Source of the DNA: Ophiura sarsii
Lineage: Eukaryota; Echinodermata; Ophiuroidea; Amphilepidida; Ophiuridae
NCBI GenBank assembly: GCA_035610835.1
Contig: CM069441.1
Coordinates: 98,822,180-98,886,179 of the forward strand
Direction of reading: 5' to 3'
DNA length: 64,000 nt
Position numbers and translations under genes: made by a program. Shown one piece after another: positions 60,701-64,000 of this stretch (the first letter of the stretch is position 1; every line of letters begins with the position of its first letter). The notes under the pieces are model-generated. The model ran no database searches. It worked only from the letters and a program-made list of their open reading frames with translations, and had not been told where the DNA came from.

Positions 60701-62601
60701 TTTTTCTCAACAGAAAATCAAAGACTATGCTGGTGATCTGTCTAGCGTATGTACTAAGGCTGCATCTGAGGCGGAGGATAACTGCAACGAGGCAACAACT
60801 GAAAAGATCGATGTCGTAGGCAATCAGTGTGAAGCTGCACTGGGTGAAAGTACGATAATCAACATTATTATCCGTCTAAATAATAAAGTTTCGTATTGAA
60901 AACCATTTTGCTTTTCAACGACCTATATATAATATTACAATGTTCCCTTTAGATTACTTTTAATACTGTCAATATTTTCTTTAATGAATCCATATGCAAA
61001 ATGGCTTTCAAATGTTCTAGACTTCAATGCACATTTTCATAAAAGGTGTTTTAAACCCATTACGATCTGCTATTTCAAAAATAATAATAAAAAGTTCATG
61101 CTCAAATTTCGATAAAATGAACTTTGTTGCCTCTTAATAGCTGCGTTTGCCAAATTGGTCTGATATTGTAATTTAGAAATGTTATGTAGGCCTATTTCTG
61201 GGTGGGGTGAGTGAGGTGGGGTTTGTGTGTTTTACTTTTGATTAACTCATTGTTATTTTTCAACATTGCTGTTTTTCTTCAGGTCTTGTTAAGGATTTGT
61301 GTAATCTCTTTGATGGGATTTCATTGGTAACTAACACAGTATGTGTCGGTTATGGCAAGGCAGCAACAACTATTTGCGAGGCTCCCACTTTTCTCGAAAC
61401 CACCCTCGACGCCGTCACGAACGAACTGGAGAATTTTGCCAATCAGCTAACTACCAAGGTTGATTTTGTGGCATATTTTGGGTATCGTAGCAACCAAAGT
61501 GACACCTTTGAAAACATTCAACAAGCCGTTGAGCATGAGATAGATTACGCAGTATACATTATCAATTATATCTTCTCAATACTCGACAAACTTCTCGCGT
61601 TGTCTGTGATATTCCTTATGTATCGCTCCTATTCATACCACACAGATTATCGCACCAAGGATAAATTTGACAACTTCTACATTACAAAGCAATTTAAACT
61701 CGTAGACGAGGATCGTAAGAACAAAGGTAAAAAAACACTGCTTCCTCTAAAAAAATCTGAGCGGGTTCGTATGATAGATGTCACCTCTCTAAGATTGTGT
61801 AAACCGGAGAAGGGACTTTTCAAGACAGGTTTAGTCAGTCTCGCAGCTCATGTAGTTTTTGCTTCGTTAATAGTTCTCATGGACAACGGTCTCTACTGGC
61901 TGCTAACAATAATTAAAAAACACGGATATATTAAGGTTGAAACAACAGGCGAGACACAGGTCAAGTTAGAAATCGAGGGAGACAGTGTTCTTTCACAATT
62001 TCTTAAAGATGTATTCGTTGGGGGCTTAGATCTTCAAGTCAACGTGTCGTTTGACACGACGCAGTGTTTACCAAACGGTATCGCACCCAACAATTACTTG
62101 TCGATAGGAGTCGCAGTGTGCTATTTTCTTGTCTTGTTGATGGTGCTGTTTCAAGCATATGCATTGCGACTTCGTCGGCGCATCGCTGCGTACTTCTATC
62201 CAGAGAGAGAAGGAGAACGCCTTCATTTCCTTTACACTGACACCCTTAGGAAACGACAGACTCTGTTTAAATTCCTGCGAGGAATGATACAGCGCAAGAA
62301 GAAAGAACATGACGCGACGCAGCGTGTGAGTCTCCGCGTTTTCCTCGCGAATCGTTATCCATGTGTGAAGACGACTTTCAGTTTATTGAGAATACGCACT
62401 GAGATACAGTACACCACCTGTTTCGGTTGTGATAGCGATAACGATGGGACTTTTAAACAATGCCCCGCAAGATGCACTGGATTGTATTGTGACGAATGTC
62501 TGAAAGTCACAAATAACAAATGTGCTATTTGTGATGAGCGGTTAGAAGACATTTATGACACCATTGATGATCCGCCGTCTTCCATAACAACACCTTTATA
62601 A
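45220..62601 (+). CDS. DCST1: DCST1-like protein, eight supported exons (umbrella entry)
   Basis: The joined exons are 45220-45723, 45871-46380, 46584-47029, 51353-51716, 53086-53249, 55000-55170, 60714-60849 and 61283-62601. All junctions are GT-AG and every phase is compatible. With the candidate first exon at 4446-4476 the coding length is 3645 nt (1214 residues plus stop). In order, the protein shows a basic/Ser-rich cytosolic region (about 1-570), two adjacent hydrophobic helices (about 574-616), a Gly-Pro-rich third segment (about 635-655), a Cys-containing extracellular region, further membrane helices with the DC-STAMP-type domain (about 865-1065), and a C4C4 RING (about 1155-1198). 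DCST1 and its relatives (Drosophila sneaky, nematode spe-42/spe-49) are sperm membrane proteins needed after gamete contact, and human DCST1 is also described as an E3 ubiquitin ligase. The family call is secure. Orthology to DCST1 rather than DCST2 rests on overall similarity and the RING. Usual DCST1 proteins are near 700 residues, so the N-terminal extension is unusual. Confidence 0.88.
45871..46380 (+). CDS. DCST1: DCST1-like exon 3: Ser/Pro-rich extension
   Basis: The acceptor is a pyrimidine tract ending TTTTAG at 45870 and the donor is TACT|GTAAGT at 46381. The exon is phase 1 at both ends, so it could be skipped without breaking frame. Its 170 residues start DILNRSDAIDQPDSPDEF, then carry YTPQPKRKTF, a near copy of the TPQPTKRKPF motif of exon 2. 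A long Ser-rich tract follows (about 46087-46340), rich in SSPSPSPRS-type runs. This looks like a phosphorylation-prone disordered tail. No catalytic motif is visible. Confidence 0.8.
46584..47029 (+). CDS. DCST1: DCST1-like exon 4: basic extension
   Basis: The acceptor is CCACAACTTTAG at 46583 and the donor is TTTCAG|GTATAG at 47030. The exon enters in phase 1 and leaves in phase 0. It encodes about 149 residues: a strongly basic part (SKKGLRKTSVTKASLNRKGRRSRS, in pieces), then a helical-looking part with PANAFENALRSENADPRAIR and EKSIHDELLRSISVRS. The latter vaguely echoes exon 5 (SIFGSREVINDLFRS), which may be a repeated short linear motif. No known domain is recognised. Confidence 0.78.
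47069..47165 (+). repeat. tRNA-derived SINE head
   Basis: Box A TGGCGCAGTGGG (47076-47087) and box B GGTTCGAGTCC (47120-47130) are both near consensus. The T arm pairs fully (GTGGG/CCCGC), with a CAT-like anticodon loop. The acceptor and anticodon stems mostly fail to pair, so it is not a functional tRNA. A GAGAAATAAC repeat follows. Box A and box B suggest a SINE promoter. Confidence 0.6.
47166..49382. other. intron 4 sequence, no feature seen
   Basis: AT-rich intronic DNA with nothing recognisable, apart from a C/A-rich stretch at about 48677-48693. Confidence 0.4.
49383..50141. mobile_element. possible Tc1-type non-autonomous element
   Basis: TAGCAACCAAAAGTATTAGGAC near the left and its inverse (TCCTAATACTTTTGGTTGCTA) near the right end, the latter followed by ATGTA. 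The interior is AT-rich. The boundary TA is not certain on the left. Confidence 0.4.
50300..50590 (+). repeat. retroposon-like GC-rich segment
   Basis: It includes GGTAAAGTGCCTTGCCCAAG GACACAAC (about 50549-50576), a sequence I recall as widely dispersed in animal repeats, and a GC-rich start (GCAAAGCTCGCGCGCGG). The exact family is unknown. Confidence 0.35.
50854..51217. mobile_element. palindrome-array element, copy 6 (most complete)
   Basis: GGAAAAAGTGTACTTTAGGT ... ACCTAAAGTACACTTTTTCC, uninterrupted at 364 bp. It carries eight to nine near-palindromes with spacers of about 14-30 bp. The flanks CAGTTTGA and CAGTTGTG may be a decayed 8-bp duplication. It lies 135 bp before exon 5. All long frames here come from the periodicity. 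Confidence 0.85.
51353..51716 (+). CDS. DCST1: DCST1-like exon 5: first two membrane helices
   Basis: The acceptor is GTTGATAACAG at 51352 and the donor is TTTACAG|GTAGGC at 51717. It enters in phase 0 and leaves in phase 1. The first part is Ser/Pro-rich (EPTTPGSSSGIPASPSSGY). After SIFGSREVINDLFRSDRGTN come two closely spaced hydrophobic helices, about GFITGLILGVVLFVGLYYG and GLIAAIVITAVSTLIMALAL. This paired-helix entry followed by a Cys/Arg-rich loop is where DCST proteins normally begin, so most of what lies upstream is extra. Confidence 0.85.
51718..52773. other. intron 5 sequence, no feature seen
   Basis: Nothing recognisable was found. Confidence 0.4.
52774..53010. mobile_element. 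palindrome-array element, copy 7
   Basis: GAAAAAAGTGTACTTTAGG ... AAAGTACACTTTTTCC, 237 bp with decayed palindromes. The flanks TAAAATGT and TAAATGTT resemble an 8-bp duplication. It ends 75 bp before exon 6. Confidence 0.75.
53086..53249 (+). CDS. DCST1: DCST1-like exon 6: conserved GP-N segment
   Basis: The acceptor is TTATTTTCTTACAG at 53085 and the donor is GCAGAG|GTAGGA at 53250. It enters in phase 1 and leaves in phase 0. It encodes RARCVALLMLPTLCTQRGR, then a hydrophobic helix with LLLNGPVNNIF, then SNSMSCSAE. The order Arg-Cys, Pro, GR, hydrophobic helix, GP..N, Ser..C is the hallmark of the N-terminal conserved block of DCST1/DCST2 proteins. It is the strongest family evidence after the C-terminal exon. 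Confidence 0.85.
53571..54147. mobile_element. foldback, TAAAGGGTTCAACAAAAG termini, copy 2
   Basis: The same arms as 17448-18010, with a different GC-richer centre (53780-53940). Near-perfect inverted arms. The rest of intron 6 to 54999 holds only a short GTAG repeat (about 54654-54678). Confidence 0.8.
55000..55170 (+). CDS. DCST1: DCST1-like exon 7: extracellular helical region
   Basis: The acceptor is CCCAAATCGCAG at 54999 and the donor is CTCGCC|GTAAGTAT at 55171. The exon is phase 0 at both ends and has 57 codons, so it could be skipped in frame. It starts LAYNQSQMIKEVAADVFDQY and continues with heptad-like spacing (LEQSVDKLQGLAESVRGVF), consistent with the coiled helical stretch after the first conserved block of DCST proteins. 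A transposable element begins 25 bp after its donor. Confidence 0.82.
55195..56043. mobile_element. palindrome-array element, copy 8 (perfect 8-bp duplication)
   Basis: GGAAAAGGTGTTCTTTGGG at the left and AAGTACACTTTTTCC at the right are flanked by AAAACCCA at 55187-55194 and 56044-56051. Palindromes lie at 55215-55325 and 55850-56015. It starts 25 bp after the exon 7 donor. A LINE fragment interrupts it. Confidence 0.85.
55338..55834 (-). pseudogene. LINE ORF2 fragment (RT motif plus C-terminus)
   Basis: On the minus strand the segment near 55780-55729 reads DVLILDFQKAFDKVAHQ, the conserved palm motif of non-LTR reverse transcriptases. Near 55580-55490 another frame reads KRFFPRTIMDWNALPSSLLD, then CYKLDSFKTG, the typical ORF2 end. 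The sequence between them is far too short, so the element is internally deleted as well as frameshifted. It lies inside the palindrome-array element. Confidence 0.7.
56210..56445. repeat. diverged relative of the 16349-16745 MITE
   Basis: TTCACCGTCTATCGTGTAAC, ATTTGGTCATTTTGAT and AGCAATCTCTCAGTGCTCC match the reverse complement of 16380-16640 in order. The rest of 56446-57380 shows no gene, although a frame at 56814-57131 is open without recognised domains. Confidence 0.45.
57381..57842. mobile_element. near-perfect foldback, CTGCTCACAAAAAGTATCG termini
   Basis: The left arm (57381-57600) is repeated inverted at 57635-57842 with few differences. The termini resemble Tc1-type ends and TA follows on the right. 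The two open frames on opposite strands (57363-57590, 57606-57890) are the same arm read twice. Confidence 0.8.
57935..58020 (+). repeat. second copy of the 18590 repeat
   Basis: ACCCAGTATACACTACTGGT GACAGAAACCAGTGGTCA matches 18599-18640. Confidence 0.55.
58316..58498. mobile_element. MITE with 37-bp inverted ends
   Basis: CTATACTCTGTTTGGCCATC TCGAGACAGTGACGTAAC is inverted at the right end. The GC-rich centre contains many CG dinucleotides (CGCGCGCGAATACTCGCGGC), unlike the AT-rich flanks. 183 bp, non-coding. Confidence 0.75.
59237..59319. mobile_element. 83-bp hairpin of the CATACCGGCACAT family
   Basis: TTCGTCGCTGTTCTGACATA CCGGCACATCAC is followed by a spacer of about 18 bases and its exact inverse. 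It is a minimal version of the foldback at 37589-38140. 58499-59236 shows no gene. Confidence 0.75.
59348..59458 (+). other. exon-like short ORF in intron 7
   Basis: The ATG at 59348 begins MASRREQFKWRSRNGHLRID, then GKMNFEERRRETG, with a donor-like ACAG|GTTGGT at 59444. The strongly charged composition is coding-like, but it is only 36 codons. It does not fit the DCST1 phase chain as a needed exon. Confidence 0.2.
59886..60250. repeat. single arm resembling TTAA-type foldbacks
   Basis: ACATAAAAGTATACATTTTT and GAGAATCCATTTTTGG match the arm landmarks of 35969-36595 (ATAAAAGTATACCTTTTTGG, GAGAATCCAAATTTGG). No right arm is found. Confidence 0.4.
60298..60538. mobile_element. MITE related to 4810-5072, copy 3
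   Basis: GGTTTCCACGCGG at the left and CTGCCGCGTGGAAAGTGTTA at the right. The interior is inverse-related to copies 1 and 2 (GACAAGATTTGTCAGAAACC). It ends 175 bp before exon 8. Confidence 0.6.
60714..60849 (+). CDS. DCST1: DCST1-like exon 8: Cys-containing extracellular segment
   Basis: The acceptor is TTTTTCTCAACAG at 60713 and the donor is GGTGAAA|GTACGA at 60850. It enters in phase 0 and leaves in phase 1. It reads KIKDYAGDLSSVCTKAASEA, then EDNCNEATTEKIDVVGNQCE. Three cysteines here and more at the start of exon 9 (DLCNLF, NTVCVGYG, TICEAP) match the cysteine-rich ectodomain of the family, where disulphides are expected. Confidence 0.82.
61283..62601 (+). CDS. DCST1: DCST1-like exon 9: DC-STAMP-type domain and C4C4 RING
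   Basis: The acceptor is GTTTTTCTTCAG at 61282, and the exon runs 439 codons to TAA at 62599-62601. It holds the rest of the ectodomain; a membrane segment near LLALSVIFLMYRSYSYH followed by FDNFYITKQF; a further helix (SLAAHVVFASLIVLMDNGLY); a loop with QVNVSFDTTQCLPNG; a final helix (YLSIGVAVCYFLVLLMVLFQ); and the basic LRLRRRIAAYFYPEREGERL block typical of DC-STAMP-like domains. The tail has eight cysteines spaced C-x2-C-x10-C-x3-C-x4-C-x2-C-x7-C-x2-C, a zinc-binding RING of C4C4 type. The protein ends 25 residues after the last pair, with no long tail. All eight zinc ligands are intact, so ubiquitin-ligase activity is plausible but not shown. Confidence 0.93.
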
Positions 62602-63487
62602 TGTTTTCATTTTAAACTCTATAGATAATTTGTATTTTGCCAAAAAGAGTGTATGTTTAATGCAAGATGTAGCTGCAACATACTTGAGATAGGTGTTTCA
62701 CCAACGTCAGAAGGGTAACCGAGGTTGGGCGTTGGGTCAGTGTTAGGGTCCCCAGCTACGGCAACACGAGACTGGATCCTTGCTTCTCCCTGACTTACGG
62801 AAGTATGACGGTCAAGTTAGGACAAAAATAGCACCGGAACAATGATTTGTTTCAGTCGGTATTTGTCTGCATATTGGCACTTTTTGGCCCCCGTTTCGGC
62901 CCCTGACTTCTCAACTGTCCATCGTATAATCGTCACACTGTAGCATAGAGATATATCATTTTTCCTATCACGTGTCAAGTGAATGTGTATCTTTGATTTG
63001 ATCCGTTTATAAGGGCTTTTAAACATCTAATGACCCGAAATTACCTGAATGAACATTGTGTGTTCTTTACATATCTGTAATTTATTCATGTAGAGTATGT
63101 TTAGTCACACTAGTTTTTCTACATTTATATGCACGATGATACCACAGAAAGTACTATCTTAAATATATGAACCTGAAAGGGTCTTATAAGGAAACTGTCA
63201 ATACCAATTTACCAACTTAACAGTACTATGAATATATCTTTAAACAATTTTTACAAATATATGTTACTCTATGTATCAGAATCATCCTTAATAAATCACA
63301 TATAGATATTATAACAATGATATGCCTTTTATAGACCCCGTGTTTTTATTGGGAAATTTGCATGCTCGGGTAGTGTAAAATTAAAAGTCATACTTATATC
63401 GACAAAAAAAATCGAAAGCAGAATTGATACGCAATAACAATGAATCACAGTCATTTTAAATATTACTTTAAAACACCCACCGTGTTA
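62602..63487 (+). other. 3' flank / probable 3' UTR of the DCST1-like gene
   Basis: No further exon is seen after the TAA. A canonical AATAAA lies at 63290-63295, about 690 nt after the stop. It is a possible poly(A) signal, but nearer non-canonical signals cannot be excluded. Confidence 0.35.
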
Positions 63488-63860
63488 GGGGCCATATCCA
63501 AACTCTCTCCCTCAAGTGATTTTATAGCGTTTTTATACCGATTTTACCCCGGTATTAAAACGGTATTTTTTTCTATTGTTAAAAGCATCGGAAAAAGATC
63601 GGTGATTAACTAGAGCACTGGTCAGCTTAATAACACAACCTTCCTCGCGCTTTCATCTGTCTGCTTCACTAATTGAGCCATCGAGAGTACTACAATAGTT
63701 CTATTGTTAACGCCAGATAAGTAGAGAGGGGGAGAGAGGCTCTAGTTAATCACCGATCTTTTTCCGATGCTTTTAACAATAGAAAAAATACCGTTTTAAT
63801 ACCGGGGTAAAATCGGTATAAAAACGCTATAAAATCACTTGAGAGTTTGGATATGGCCCC
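63488..63860. mobile_element. PIF/Harbinger-like MITE, TTA duplication
   Basis: GGGGCCATATCCAAACTCTC is inverted at the right end, with TTA on both sides (63485-63487 and 63861-63863). The arms of about 125 bp are near perfect except for a 6-bp insertion in the left arm. The centre of about 120 bp is unrelated. A TTA duplication and G-rich ends fit PIF/Harbinger-type MITEs. 63861-64000 shows nothing else. Confidence 0.8.
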
Positions 63861-64000
63861 TTATGTTGACACATAACTGATTACTATCACATTCTTTTGG
63901 AAACTCTGAATTTGATATCATAAGCCGAATAGCATTATTGTCATGACCATTGTGTTTCACCACCTCAACACATTTGTATTAGCCTACATCCCACGTGTTA

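Noticed and set aside
60433..60819. 128-codon frame overlapping exon 8
   Set aside because: Wrong frame relative to exon 8, begins inside a MITE, and has no recognised domain.

Overview
The window is eukaryotic nuclear DNA: spliced exons with GT-AG introns, AT-rich non-coding sequence, microsatellites and many transposon remnants, and no bacterial-style gene packing. The best guess is an invertebrate deuterostome, probably ambulacrarian (echinoderm or hemichordate). That rests on the deuterostome-like DCST1 protein, tRNA-type SINE remnants and frequent TAGGCCTA octamers, and it remains an inference. || One protein-coding gene is well supported. A plus-strand gene for a DCST1-like protein (DC-STAMP domain plus C-terminal C4C4 RING) occupies 45220-62601 in eight exons with compatible splice phases. 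A 31-bp first exon at 4446-4476 fits in phase and would complete a protein of 1214 residues across an intron of about 40.7 kb. The family acts in sperm-egg fusion in animals. This copy has about 500 extra residues of Ser/Pro/Arg-rich sequence before the first membrane segment. || Layout. 1-4445: tandem repeats, a G-rich repeat block, a tRNA-type SINE and several foldback elements. 4446-45219: the presumed first intron, dense in repeats. These include ten copies of a foldback family ending GGGCCGTATTC, foldbacks flanked by TTAA, two deleted mariner-like elements, a 41-bp minisatellite, long microsatellites, and a duplicated block at 27.8-28.9 kb. 44276-45165: a 0.9-kb inverted repeat just before exon 2. 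45220-62601: the DCST1-like exons, with introns carrying further elements. 62602-64000: 3' flank ending in a TTA-flanked inverted repeat. || The most unusual object is a family of eight 'palindrome-array' elements. Each carries several copies of CCAGTATCGNNCGATACTGG at short intervals, bounded by inverted termini GGAAAAAGTGTACTTTAGGTC/reverse complement. Two copies have perfect 8-bp target duplications. Several copies have been hit by other transposons, including two independent insertions of the same mariner-like element.
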